Of a DNA stretch of 64,000 bases, positions 33,411-44,275 are shown one piece after another. This stretch comes from Temnothorax longispinosus (taxonomy: Eukaryota > Arthropoda > Insecta > Hymenoptera > Formicidae): the NCBI RefSeq assembly GCF_030848805.1, contig NC_092366.1:14636620-14700619 (forward strand), in the 5' to 3' direction. Below the pieces are notes generated by a model. That model made no database searches and was not told the DNA's origin. It saw only the letters and a list, made by a program, of their open reading frames with translations. The position numbers and the translations under genes are program-made. Position 1 is the first letter of the stretch. Every line of letters begins with the position of its first letter.

Positions 33411-33695
33411 TAAGTGCCCATCTACGATAGGTGGTTTAAGCCCTAAGCCTTAAGCCCGATGTCCACGATGCAAGAACTGTGTCCAAGTTTCGATTTAAGC
33501 CAATCAACTTGCAGCTCTTACAGAAAAGTAGCAGTTTCATTGGCTTAAACCGAAACTTGGACCCAGTTCTTGCATCGTGGACACCGGGCTTTAAGAAATT
33601 GTTCAATCACAGTTGAATTTGAGGAGAATAATTAACTGTTATTGGTCAATTTCTTAGGGCTTAGGGCTTAAAACACCTATTGTAGACGGGCATTA
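33411..33695. mobile_element. GTGCCC-family MITE with a nested palindrome
   Basis: The outer ends TAAGTGCCCATCTACGATAG and CACCTATTGTAGACGGGCA bound 285 bp. The inner palindrome at 33450-33594 has ends TTAAGCCCGATGTCCACGAT and its inverse ATCGTGGACACCGGGCTTTAA, flanked by TTAA. It carries AAGCCAATCAACTTG and TTCATTGGCTT. Confidence 0.9.
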
Positions 33696-33705
33696 AAAAG
33701 AACAA

Positions 33706-34002
33706 GGGGGCTTATTACGGTTCTTGAGGGCCGGTATCACAGTCTCCGATTAACGTGATCCTCCGATTAAACTCACTCTGCATCTCTTTCTAACTGTCCC
33801 CCTAGAAAGAGACGAAGAGTGAGTTTAACCGGAGGATCACGTTAATCGGAGACTGTGATACCGGCCCTGAAACGAGGTAAAAGTTACAAAATTAAGTGAG
33901 GAAATTTACTAGGGTATCTATGATTTTATTAGTCGAAATCTAGTAAATCTATTCACTTTTGTAATTTTCACCTTGTTTCTCAAGAACCGTAATCGACTCC
34001 CA
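33706..34002. mobile_element. GGGGGCTTATTACGG-family palindrome with a nested one
   Basis: The outer ends GGGGGCTTATTACGGTTCTT and AAGAACCGTAATCGACTCCC enclose, right after the left end, a second palindrome (33728-33867, GGGCCGGTATCACAGTCTCC and inverse). Outer relatives are at 45565-46156 and 56114-56260. The same order (this element, then 34007-34156, then 34157-34291) recurs at 45.56-46.40 kb. Confidence 0.9.
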
Positions 34003-34006
34003 GGGG

Positions 34007-34156
34007 ATCGATTGTGTATCTTGAAATGAGGTGAATATTACAAAAGTGAGGAAATTCACTAGCGTATTTACGATTTTATTTGTCGAAATCTAGTAAAATC
34101 TGTTCAATTTTGTAATTTTCATCTTGTTTCTCTCAAGATACACAATCGACCCCCCT
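34007..34156. mobile_element. Palindromic element, GATTGTGTATCTTGAAATG family
   Basis: GATCGATTGTGTATCTTGAA is inverted at the right as CAAGATACACAATCGAC. Its inner arms resemble the element to the left, so the two share an ancestor. A duplicate is at 46154-46302. Confidence 0.88.
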
Positions 34157-34291
34157 ATTGGGCGCGTTCAGCAAACCAAGCCGCTCAATAGCAGTCAAAC
34201 GTGATTGGCTCTTACTTTTAGAACCAACCAATCAACGCAGAGTGTTGATAAGACAAACTCAACAGTTGTATTTGCTGAACGCGGCCATTGA
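34157..34291. mobile_element. Palindromic MITE, TTGGGCGCGTTCAGCA family
   Basis: TTGGGCGCGTTCAGCAAACC is mirrored by TTTGCTGAACGCGGCCATTG. Arms contain GTGATTGGC and CCAACCAATCAACGC. Relatives: 27527-27662 (inverted) and 46303-46401 (internal deletion). Confidence 0.9.
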
Positions 34292-34331
34292 AAAAATGAA
34301 AGTGAACAAAAAATGGCGGGTCATCGGAGAG

Positions 34332-34581
34332 TAAAGCCCCTTGCACAATGCCAGGCAACAGGCAATAGGAACAGGGAATAGAAATCAGAAATCATGTATA
34401 AATGCAGAATAAACAGTGACACAGGCAATAGACACAGAGTTTCCGTCACGTTGGAAATTCTGTGCCTATTGCCTATTGCCAACCAATCATAGCATTTGAA
34501 TTTTTTAGGTTGTAATTAACGATTTTTTGGTTATTTCCTGTTCCTATTGCCTGTTGCCTGGCATTGTGCAAGGGGCTTTAT
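34332..34581. mobile_element. Palindromic element, AAAGCCCCTTGCACAATG family
   Basis: TAAAGCCCCTTGCACAATGC is inverted at the right as GCATTGTGCAAGGGGCTTTA. The arms repeat CAGGCAACAGGCAATAGG-like blocks, and the interior includes CCAACCAATCATAG. At 250 bp it is longer than most of the swarm. Confidence 0.88.
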
Positions 34582-35067
34582 ATGTATGTACATCCGCGTG
34601 ATACGCGGGAAAAATAAATATTATCTCTATATATATACATAAATGTAAGAAAGGAAAATATAACTTAAAGTGGAAAAAAAATTGTCTGCGAAGAAAAAAG
34701 TAAGAACAAAGAGGATTTAGGAAAAGGGATCTAGACTAAAAAAAACCTAGTACGTAATATTACTTAAAATCACTTTTTGTAACTATTAAATGTACCTACA
34801 GATATTGTCGAGACATGTTAAGATATTTTCGTACAAAAATTAAGGAATAATTTTTTACTCATTATTTATTCTATGCTAGACATCTCAGACGTACACTACA
34901 CGCACGCTATTTAGCTTTAATAATATTATACTATCAAGAGACATATATTACTATTACTATACTATTAACTATTACACTACATTATTCTCTCACTTTTATT
35001 AGCGAGAGAACCAATCGGTATCGCGGAAAAGCAAGTAGTCAATAATAAAACCTTTTACACGGTTTTT
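34582..35067. other. AT-rich gap between repeats and the saal1-like gene
   Basis: I see no gene or clear repeat. It is probably the 3' flank or untranslated region of the minus-strand saal1-like gene. Confidence 0.4.
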
Positions 35068-36834
35068 TTATGACTGGACGAATGGATTTAACGTAAAGAA
35101 GATGGCAACTTTCTTCATTTTGTCGAGCACTCTGGGTGTCACTTCAGGATGAGATTGTACAGCACTTATATATTATGTATTCACGAACGTCGTGTTCACA
35201 CAGACGCAATATTTCCACAATCTGTTTGTCGCTCCAGAACATACTAATCATATATAACCAGTATTTATTTAGGCGATCTAAAAGATAGGCTAAGTCTTCG
35301 GAATCTACCTCTTCTCTTGAATCAGATACTGAAACTAATACATATTGTTAGGCAAAAAAGGTGATCGTGTGTACTATTTACAATTAGAACAAAAAATTGT
35401 ATTACATACTCGTTCTAAAAAAGTTATTTCCAAAAAAGAAAGTTATAGTCGCTAAAATGCTATTTACTGGTGGCACTTTCACCATGAACAAACTCGCCAG
35501 TATGTTTATAACATTGCAAATCATGATGATGCCTTCTGTCGGTATTGGATATAAATTACATGACTTTTTACATGGTTCTAAAATTCTATATATAATCATC
35601 ATGAGCCTCAACGCTCTCTCTTCAGTCTCGAATTCAACTTCGTGATCGCAGTTTACTATAACAACCTTCAAGCATGATAGCCAGTTTTGGGCAAGCTTCC
35701 ATTCAAAAAGATTCGTTTCTTTCGGGTCTCTCATTATTACTTGCATCGGTCCTAACATTGCAGGAATCAAATCGTGTACTTTCAGTTTCTCCCAGAATTT
35801 TTTCTTCTTCACACATACACAAAATATAAATGCAAGCAAATCTATTATTTCTGTTAATAAGTCATCTACGACAGAGATTTCAAGATTATATTAATTATGC
35901 AAAAAAATTCTCTTGTGCAATTACAGTGCGTACCGTTAGTCAAATTCATTAATATAAAGACCATGGAATCTTCGAAAAATTTGCATTCCATAAGATGATC
36001 TACCAAATTTGATTGATGATGTTTCAGTAGCTTCGCAATTCCTTTCTTTAAGATCCCGACAAGTTGAATCAATATTAACGAGTCGTCGGACTTCAAACGG
36101 CTCAGGATATGTGTTAAGCTCTCGGTCACGGCCTATCGTATCGATGGCTTCATCACTGCTGTATACATTGTTCATGATACCTAAGATTATTTCCTGAAAA
36201 AATATATATGTAGCTATTAAACAGCCAAAATTAAAATAGTTTCTATAGAACTCAATTGAATATCATGATTAATAAGTCGTACAGTCATCAAGGATTGTTT
36301 GAAATCATCAGTGTATTCTTTGCTATCTTGGGAAAATCGCATAACATAAGATGCGATATCACTTCTTTTTTCATACTCAAATCCCATAGAGTACGAAACT
36401 GATTCTCTAGCTCTTTCGTCCAGCCATTCTTGTCAATCTGAAATAAATTATTGTACAATACATCAAACACTTTAATCTTACCACAAATCTAATAAGGATT
36501 GCAAGCAGATTAAACTTAATATAAAAAAAATTAAAAAGGAATAGACTGCAATAAAAAAAGATTATATCAGATAAAACAAAATTTTGAAAAATATTCTGTG
36601 TAATGTTGCTGTTCAATTTGGACTTGCACGTTATTATTATACATATAAAATAGTTAATATGTGAAGAGTAATTATAGAAATTACCTCATACAGAGACATT
36701 AGAGTACTAGCTATCAATTTGCTTCTGTAAAGTTCATCAACCACGGTATCGCCTTTCAACACTTCAGATTCCTGTTCATTCTTGACGTCCTGTGAGTCTG
36801 TCATGTTGGAAGTTCTGTCAAGTACCTTCAACAT
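35068..36834 (-). CDS. SAAL1: Protein saal1-like, frame-disrupted
   Basis: Exons read on the minus strand: 36834-36685 (50 codons), 36437-36283, 36193-35934, 35850-35483 and a last exon near 35330-35068. Introns 1-3 have GT-AG ends. The ENQFRTLWDLSMKKEVISH segment of exon 2 matches the ENEICRVWDMSM region of human SAAL1, and EIILGIMNN matches its EICVGILGN segment. Exon 2 needs one extra base just before its end (around 36293) and exon 3 carries one extra base (around 36115) to keep the conserved frame; the C-terminal exon also changes frame near 35140. SAAL1 family proteins are armadillo-like and have a poorly known role in cell proliferation. Either the gene is decaying or the assembly has indel errors here; neighbouring genes show none. 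A final stop at 35068-35070 fits the frame of the last conserved-looking stretch. Confidence 0.75.
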
Positions 36835-36840
36835 TTTCAC

Positions 36841-37089
36841 ATAAATTTATTAAAAGTGTTTAAAGAGAAATGAGAAAAGGAAAGAGATTGTGTATTAGTC
36901 GACATCTGTGGTAGTAGTTGATGTATTAATAGTAGCACGGTGGAGCGCTATCACAGATGGCGGCAATGGTACCGTTACCAATTTCATCTGCGAGATTTAT
37001 ATATTCATGCACGCGCGGCACAGCACAGACCGCGTTGCATCCCAAGCAATCCCAAGCCCATGAGAGACTGATCACGCACAGCGAAGGCG
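36841..37089. other. saal1 upstream region up to the LTR
   Basis: About 250 bp between the saal1-like start and the 5' LTR of element copy 2. It presumably holds the saal1 promoter. No specific motif is convincing. Confidence 0.4.
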
Positions 37090-38724
37090 TGATACGGCCC
37101 ATGCGCAAGTGTGCCGGTACGTGCGTGCGGCTCGGCGAGCGGGGGCGGGGGGCATTCAGGGGGCATTCGTCGATCGTCCGTCGTCACTGATAGTCGTGTT
37201 CGATTACTACTTTCTTGCGAGACGATTCGTTTGATCGAGTTGAAAATTGATACGTGATTGTAATCGTTACGATATTCGAGTTACTGTACAAAAAACAGAG
37301 AGTTGTCAGTATTGTCGAGCGAGGCTGTTGCGGTACTGCTGAGAGGAACGATACTTAAAAACCCACGGTCCGAGCTACGTAAAAGAAAGAACGATCGTCG
37401 CCATTACGACGTCGTCACACGAACAAAGGACGAGACCGCCATTGTGGAATAGGCGAATGCCCTTTCGGGCTTGGTCAATGCGACCATCTTTTCACGGATT
37501 ATATTCAATATACGAGGAAGGGCTCAGCTTGCAGGTAACTTCCTTCGATCTCTGTTAAATCATCGAGCATCATCAGAGTGGGCGCTAGATAGTCGTCCAG
37601 CGTAAGATGATGGACTTATGGTTCTTTCATCGTTTCGATCCTTGGTTTCAGATTTCGCGAGAGAACGATGCGAGGAATACCTCCGCAACAGAAGATAGAG
37701 ATGTCTTCAATCTAAAAGGACTGGAAGCATCGCGGGCCCTCGTTACCATGGTAGAAAACTGAGCTCAGTATAATTTCTTCTCGTTAATTTTCTTAAGGTT
37801 GCAACCCGCGTGGATAATCATTTATCTTTTCTGTATATAACTTAAAATTACATTGTCGAGATAGATTACCAAAAGAGAAACGTGATCCCGATATTCACGT
37901 GAATACTGCGTTATACTTGCGTCTATTGTGGTTCAGTCCCGTTAATTTTGACATTTCTTGCGTTATTAAGATAAAACGTATTATCTGCGTATTTATTACT
38001 TAATTGAATTCTCTCTTCATCTTTAACTGAGTTCGATTATAAACCGCTATATTACTTATTGGATAATTTGCTTTATTGCTTGAATTAATGTGTCAATTAA
38101 TATTGAAAAGTGCGTTATATTTGATTTGTAGAAACACTCAGAACAGGCTATCTTAGCGTAATCCTTTATCTTTTTTAGAAGATAGTTATTGCTCTTTCGA
38201 GTATATGAATAATTTTATATTATTTAATCACTTCATCTGGAAGGATTATTTCCTGATTACCAGCTAATTGACGCATTACTTCATTTATGATTATTCCTTG
38301 TATATTCATTGATATTTATTCGTACCATGTTTTGAAAATGTGTTTAACATGAACGATCCTTTCTCTGAGATAGATTAATTCTGGAATACAGTTGACTACG
38401 TCAACATTTTCGAGAAATGAGGATACTTGATATCTACTTTCTTTAGAGGAGTTTTATCATTTGATACAAGATTACAATATTGAATTCTGCACAAGAAAGG
38501 ATTATTCTCTAATGATTATTTTTTTTTATTGTATTTTCTGCAGCGCTGATTATTTTGTACAATAGCTTATTATGCTACTTATGTATCGACTATGAGACAA
38601 TCCTAGTTTGGAATAAGAGTTAAATTCAGAATACACAATCTCTTTACATTCGAATTCACGAGTAGTGTGTAGTTTCCCTACTTAAATCTAGAAGCCAGGC
38701 TTATGCGTAAGCTTGTACTTAACA
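37090..38724 (+). repeat. 5' LTR of BEL/Pao copy 2, 1635 bp
   Basis: It begins TGATACGGCCCATGCGC and ends CTTGTACTTAACA directly before a primer-binding-like sequence. The first 800 bp correspond to 27742-28760 in copy 1 minus its MITE, and the last 780 bp to the 3' LTRs. Confidence 0.82.
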
Positions 38725-38743
38725 TTGGTCCTTTGAGCCGGAT
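38725..38743 (+). promoter_or_regulatory. Putative primer-binding site
   Basis: TTGGTCCTTTGAGCCGGA follows the LTR end. Many insect BEL/Pao elements have a closely similar sequence (with CTTCGAGCCGG) at this point, from memory. Copy 1 has lost this site. Confidence 0.6.
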
Positions 38744-38961
38744 ATGTGATTCCGGATTTGTAGAGCCGGATCCGTAATTCCAGATTTGTAGTTCCGGATT
38801 TGTAATTCCGGATACAAAGATTGAAGTAGAAATCAATTCTGAGATTTGAATACTGTTACTATTGCATTTGATGTCCGGATGAGGGAAACGACACATCGAG
38901 TTTCGCGAAAGTTTATAAATCATTTCGAGTTTGATATCAATAGATATCTACAATCAGTACA

Positions 38962-40197
38962 ATGGATTCGATAATTGATCATATCAATCAACAACTCGCG
39001 TTGAGTAATTACATAGCTAACACTTATGATAATTTTATCAAAAAAGGGTCCTCGGGAATTACGAAACAAAGAATAGATAGTTACCTTTCCTCCTTAGATG
39101 AAAATTGGAAGAGGTTCAGTTTAAATCATGACGCCATTCTATTGGCAGTTGCTAAACTTACAAGTGAAGACAGGCAGTTAATTCTAACGCACTCGTATTT
39201 CACGGATCAATTATTTTCCGTAACTCACATGGATTACGTAGCAGCAGTTGAAAAGATTAAGTCTAGTATCAGTACAGACCAGCACAATTTGGCAGGGTCT
39301 TTGTCTGCACCATCTCGATCTCAGGATACTCATATATCCAACGTTTCTCAATATCAGCATGCGCGTCTCCCTCAAATTAACATTCCGACGTTCGACGGTA
39401 CTCCGTCAAAATGGCTCAATTTTAGAGACTTGCCATTTTATGACAATCCTAGACTTCAAGTTAACACGGCATTACAATCTTTAGTTAATCTAAAATCAAT
39501 GAAAAAGGAATCGGCTAGCGAGCTAGAACATTTATACACTGCTGTTCTTCAAATCTATAGAACATTAGAAACGTTACAACGACCAGTGGAAAAATGGGAT
39601 GATTTTCTCGTATTCATGATGGTACAAAAGTTAGACTCAGAATCGGTTAAAGCTTGGGAGAATAAACTAGGGTCATCAAAGATCCCTCCCTCGTGGCAAG
39701 AGCTTAACGAATTTCTTATTACTCGTCTTTTCTCCCTTCAGGCGTATGAAAAATCTCGAGTAGGACAGATTGCATTGAAACCTCAGATGGCTACGGCCAA
39801 AACTCATTACCAAGGAACGTCTGACGATAATGAATCGTCTAACACATCGCATAATACTTGTCCAATTTGTAAAGGAAAACATTACGTTATAAAATGTCCT
39901 AAGTATATCAATGAGACTATTGCTCAAAAATTGGCACTCATAGCCAAACACAAATTATGTTTCAATTGTTTAGGGAGTCACCAAGGTCACAAAGTATCGA
40001 ATTGTAGAATAACTAAGCGTTGTCAAAAATGTGGTAAGAAGCACCACACAACAATACACAAAGAAGAAACTTCTTCTAGCACTAAAGATACAAAATCAGA
40101 GCCTCAACAACAGTCTAGCCTTAACGAGTCAGGACTAATCTATATAAAATTAGAGCCTCAAGAACAGTCCAGCCTTACCGAGTCAGGACAAAGCTAA
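38962..40197 (+). CDS. BEL/Pao gag-like protein, copy 2 (411 aa)
   Basis: An intact 411-aa frame that starts MDSIIDHINQQLALSNYIAN and is roughly 90% or more identical to copy 1. The DUF1759-like region keeps the PTFDGTPSKWLNFRDL motif, more canonical than copy 1 (which has S and G at variant positions), then jumps straight to PFYDNPRLQVN, so the middle of the domain is deleted. Zinc-knuckle-like segments CPICKGKHYVIKCP, CFNCLGSHQGHKVSNC and CQKCGKKHH lie at about residues 300-370. It stops before any protease domain. Both copies remain open, which may reflect recent duplication or some selection on a gag-only product. Confidence 0.86.
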   Translation: MDSIIDHINQQLALSNYIANTYDNFIKKGSSGITKQRIDSYLSSLDENWKRFSLNHDAILLAVAKLTSEDRQLILTHSYFTDQLFSVTHMDYVAAVEKIKSSISTDQHNLAGSLSAPSRSQDTHISNVSQYQHARLPQINIPTFDGTPSKWLNFRDLPFYDNPRLQVNTALQSLVNLKSMKKESASELEHLYTAVLQIYRTLETLQRPVEKWDDFLVFMMVQKLDSESVKAWENKLGSSKIPPSWQELNEFLITRLFSLQAYEKSRVGQIALKPQMATAKTHYQGTSDDNESSNTSHNTCPICKGKHYVIKCPKYINETIAQKLALIAKHKLCFNCLGSHQGHKVSNCRITKRCQKCGKKHHTTIHKEETSSSTKDTKSEPQQQSSLNESGLIYIKLEPQEQSSLTESGQS

Positions 40198-40327
40198 CTT
40201 GTTGTCTTCCAATATCGATACTAACTGAAGGAAGAAGGAAAGTTATTACTTTTAGCAATTCCCATTAAGTAAAAAGGACGATATTTAAACGAATTTCATG
40301 GAGGAGCGAATTCTGTAAAGGAAGGCG

Positions 40328-41178
40328 TGATACGGCGCATGCGCGAGTGTGCCGGTACGTGCGTGCAGCTTAATTTTGACATTTCTTGCGTTATTAAGAT
40401 AAAACGTATTATCTGCGTATGATTAATTATTACTTAATTGAATTCTTTCTTTATCTTTAACTGAGTTCGATTATAAACCGCTATTACTTATTGGATAATT
40501 TGCTTTATTGCTTGAATTAATGTGTCAATTAATATTGAAAAGTGCGTTATATACGATTTGTAGAAACACTCAGAACAGGCTGTCTTAGCGTAATCCTTTG
40601 TCTCTTTTAGAAGATGGTTATTGCTCTTTCGAGTATATGTATAATTTTATATTATTTAATCACTTCATCTGGAAGGATTATTTCCTGATTACTAGCTAAT
40701 TGACGCATTACTTCATTTATGATTATTTTTTGTATATTCATTGATATTTATTCGTACTATATGCTTTAAAAATGTGTTTAACATGAACGATCCTTTCTCT
40801 GAGATAGATTAATTCTGGAATACAGTTGACTACGTCAACATTTTCGAGAAATGAGGATACTTGATATCTACTTTCTTTAGAGGAGTTTTATCATTTGATA
40901 CAAGATTACAATATTGAATTCTGCACAAGAAAGGATTATTCTTTAATGATTATTTTTTTTCATTGTATTTTATGCAGCGCTGATTATTTTGTACAATACC
41001 TTATTACGCCACTTATGTATCGACTATGAGACAATCCTAGTTTGGAATAAGAGTTATTTTCATATAATAAAAGTTAAATTCAGAATACACAATCTCTTTA
41101 CATTCGAATTCACGAGTAGTGTGTAGTTTCCCTACTTAAATCTAGAGGCCAGGCTTATGCATAAGCTTGTACTTAACA
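40328..41178 (+). repeat. 3' LTR of BEL/Pao copy 2, 851 bp
   Basis: It has the same deletion as the 3' LTR of copy 1 and shares single-base variants with it (for example GTTATATACGATTTG) that differ from its own 5' LTR (GTTATATTTGATTTG). Confidence 0.83.
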
Positions 41179-42308
41179 AAAAGCAAATAAATAATTCAGA
41201 GCTTGACATTTGTATGTTATAGTAAAGGCGTACAATTCAATAATTGTGTGCGAGAGTGCGCGAATACGCGATTGATGATAGCGCGAGAAGGACAAGCACG
41301 AGGAAAAGCAGTTTACAAAAAATCAAAAGAATAAGTTCACAAAAATCCGTATATTAAAAGCCAAATAAATTTTATCTATACAATATGTACAGAGTTCGTT
41401 TGTTTCCAGCAAAGGAATAAGCCGTAAAAAGATAGCGCGCACAGAAGCGAGTACGGTGTGCAAGAAGCAGCGAAAAGCGTGTTCGCGAAGCGAGATAGCG
41501 AAGTTAAATTCGTATTCGAGCGAAAGTTAGTTCTAGGCGGTGTACTAAAGCGGTTTGAATTATACTTGTGGGTGAACTGCGAGCGAGAGAGCTTCTCCGT
41601 CGAAGCACGCTCTTTTATAAAGGAGCTTTTTCTCGGCTGTCACCATTGAATTTGAAGCGCCAGAAATGACTTCAGGTCGTCACGTGCGATTGGCGGCCAA
41701 GAGGCCCGACACGCATTTATTCGCATCTGATATGCGCGAGGCGCGGATTGTGACGAGCGATTGGCAATCGGCTGCAATCAGCTGCCTACGTCACCGCAAC
41801 GTGCCGACTCGAAACGAAATATTGTTAACCGGCCGTTAACAATTGTTGTTTTTTGTTACACCGACGAATGTTTATAACGTTGGTTTTTCTATCGCATGGT
41901 ACAAGGACATAAAAACAGAGTTCGTGAAACGTCTTTAATATTATAGATTAAATAATGTTCTTGGAAAAGCCCATGTTATAAATGCAATTCACAAAAAAAT
42001 AATAATTTTATTGAGGTTATAAAATTATAATACAACGAAGGCACACGCATTGTGCCTTTTCGTGCGACGAAATCGATGCACGCTACGATGAAATCGCAAT
42101 CTCAAACAAATTGTATGTACAAATTCAATGATTACACTTTAGATTAGATCTGAAATTTTAATAATCAAGTTATTTGTTGAATAATTAAGTTATCATAATT
42201 CTCTTTTTGTTAGATTACCTTGGTGCGAGAGGAAACAGTTGCGAAAAAGGAATTTTGAAGCGTTTTTCTTATGGATGGATTGATAATCTTCAATGATCTT
42301 ACAATTAA
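41179..42308 (+). repeat. Duplicated 3' flank of BEL/Pao copy 2, then unique AT-rich DNA
   Basis: 41179-41815 matches 31335-31966. From about 41821 to 42308 the sequence is AT-rich, starts with the inverted GTTAACCGGCCGTTAAC, and has no counterpart in unit 1. No gene seen. Confidence 0.75.
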
Positions 42309-42740
42309 TAAGGGTCGGCAGGAGTCACGGTGGAGACCTCTGTCGGGTTGGGTTAGCTGCTAGTCCGTATTTTTTTTATTATAAATTTTTAAGAGCAAAA
42401 ATGCAAAATCGGGCTCTTTAGCTGACTGCATTATTATATAAAAAGTATATTAAAAAATTCACAATCTATGTAACTTATTTTATGAGAAATCCGGATATTA
42501 CGAATCCGTAATTTGACATGTCGGCCGGCCGGAATTACGGATTCGTAATATCTATATTTCTCATCAAATAAGTTACATAGATTCGTGAATTTTTTTTTAT
42601 ACACTCTTTATATAATAATGCAGTCAGTTAAAGAGCTCGATTTTGCATTTTTGCTCTTAAAAATTTATAATAAATAAAATACGTACTCGCAGCTAACCCA
42701 ACCCGACAGAGGTCTCCACCGTGACTCCTGCCGACCCTTA
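42309..42740. mobile_element. Foldback element, complete 430-bp palindrome
   Basis: The two arms meet at GTCGGCCGGCCGG near 42527. Outer ends TAAGGGTCGGCAGGAGTCAC and GTGACTCCTGCCGACCCTTA are exact inverses, and ACCTCTGTCGGGTTGGGTTA is mirrored inside. The right flank is TTAA-like. Only the right half of this element exists in unit 1 (31967-32200). Confidence 0.92.
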
Positions 42741-42755
42741 ACTTCAAAACTTCTA

Positions 42756-42996
42756 AGGGCTGCTAAAAGAGTTTAGAAACGGTCAGTAGAGAGTTCGTAG
42801 AGCGGAAATTGCAACGCTGCAGCGTTTGAAAGGCGTTTGTATATAGCGTTTTTGAGAGTTTGTACAACGTTTACATGACGTATGACGTTTGCTGAGAGTT
42901 CTTTAAAACATTTAGAGGTCCTCTGTTAAGCGTTTATAATAAGTTGAAAGCGTTTGCTTTCATCATTGGAAACTGCGTGCAGCCTCTATTGAGCGT
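42756..42996. repeat. Irregular AGCGTTT-rich repeat region
   Basis: The hexamer GCGTTT or its near variants recurs about ten times at irregular spacing over 240 bp. A similar region is at 45266-45530. No reading frame is conserved between them. It looks like degenerate satellite-like filler, possibly arms of one large split inverted or direct repeat. Confidence 0.6.
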
Positions 42997-43153
42997 TTAA
43001 TGGGCGCGGGGACCACACACTTCTGCACAACGCATAATGCGTAAGCATAAGAAAATTGATTGGTCTATTTTCTTATGCACATGTATATGGACCAATCAGT
43101 TTTCTTATGCTTACGCATTATGCGTTGTGCAGAAGTGTGTGCTCCCCGCTTAA
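42997..43153. mobile_element. Palindromic MITE, AGCGGGGAGCACACAC family
   Basis: CGCGGGGACCACACACTTCT and the inverse AGAAGTGTGTGCTCCCCGCT bound the element, with TTAA at the left and TTAA at the right. Loop-proximal GATTGGTC and GGACCAATCA. Confidence 0.9.
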
Positions 43154-43202
43154 CCCTTAAATGCCACACCTCTCAAGAATCTCGTAAATGACACATGGGG
43201 TC

Positions 43203-43335
43203 TAAGGCCGGTATTCATAGTCTTCAAGATCGTCTTAAGTAATGTCTTAAAACGCTAATACGGCTTTGTGATTGGTTCATGACATCTTAAGATTGAACTT
43301 AAGACAATTTTAAATAACTATGAATACCGGCCTAA
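43203..43335. mobile_element. Palindromic MITE, GGCCGGTATTCATAG family
   Basis: TAAGGCCGGTATTCATAGTC and the inverse CTATGAATACCGGCCTAA bound it; TAA is on both sides. The arm contains TGTGATTGGTTCATG near the loop. A sister copy is at 43541-43685. Confidence 0.92.
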
Positions 43336-43540
43336 AAGACCCCAGCATGAAAAATGTCTTTTTACTCATTGATTTTTTTATATTTAGTTATGAAATTTTT
43401 TTTCAATGTTGTTCAAGGCTAGAAAAGAGAATAAAATGCTTATATTGTTAAAATTTCAATTTCAACATAGTATAAAAAATTAAGTAAACTGAGTAGGGGA
43501 GACCGGGGCTAAGCCGACAGCGGGGCGAACTTGACACTAG

Positions 43541-43685
43541 GGCCGGTATTCATAGTCGGTTCTTATATTTAAGACCATCTTAAGTACAATCTTAAAATGT
43601 TATTAACCAATCACAGAGCCGTATTAGCATCTTAAGATATTACTTAAGACGGTCTTGAAATAAGATCTGATTATGAATACCGGCC
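43541..43685. mobile_element. Palindromic MITE inside the GGGGAGACC transposon
   Basis: GGCCGGTATTCATAGTCGGT with inverse ATTATGAATACCGGCC, flanked by TAG on both sides, interrupts the left subterminal region of the older transposon. Loop-proximal TTAACCAATCACAGAG. Confidence 0.9.
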
Positions 43686-44059
43686 TAGGCTTTTTGCCAA
43701 TTTAAATCTATCGTAGAAACTTGCCTTTGCTACTGTAAATGCGTCTTTATGTGCCAGTATTATCAACGGAATTTGGTAACATTCTGAGTTATAGTGTAAT
43801 TTTTAACGCGACATATGTGTTTTTGATAGTGAAAAGTAATTTTTCTGATTTCTCGAAAATGTCTACTCTTTCATCGAGCTTTACTCTTGCGAATCTACCG
43901 CTAAGTGATTTTGATGGGAAATTCGATGCTTTATACGAATCCGATAATAATTTTTGCATATTTTCAAAATTTATATATTTTTGGAGTAACAAAAGTAAAA
44001 AACGACGTTCGGGGCTAAGTCGACACGACGCCACCGGGGCAAAGACGACACTAACCTAA

Positions 44060-44275
44060 AGTAACATTATCGCAAAAAAGGTCACTGTTTCGTCCGATTC
44101 CGATGACGATTTAAGGAACATCTGTTGCGTGTGTTCGGAAAACATTTCATTAGCTTCTAATAACAAACAATGCATCTTATGCAACCGTATGGCTCATGAC
44201 GAATGTGTGCGCACATCTGATCGCGAGTTTACGTGTATAAATTGTTTTTCAGACAGTTCAGAAAAAGATAATTAA
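44060..44275 (+). pseudogene. PHD-finger-like C-terminal remnant of a transposase
   Basis: A frame from about 44060 to the TAA at 44273-44275 has an acidic stretch (SSDSDDD) and then CCVC, QCILC, NRMAHDEC and FTCINC, i.e. a C-x2-C, C-x2-C, H-x2-C, C-x2-C spacing typical of PHD zinc fingers. Some insect pogo/jerky-type transposases end this way. No DDE domain remains upstream. Confidence 0.6.

Larger units (their letters stand above)
37090..41178 (+). mobile_element. Non-autonomous BEL/Pao LTR element, copy 2 (most complete)
   Basis: 5' LTR 37090-38724, putative primer-binding site from 38725, leader with repeated TCCGGAT motifs, gag 38962-40197, and 3' LTR 40328-41178. The pol region is wholly absent. 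The 5' and 3' LTRs share their ends (TGATACGG...CTTAACA) but the 3' one lacks about 815 bp. No matching short target duplication was seen outside the LTRs. Confidence 0.85.
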
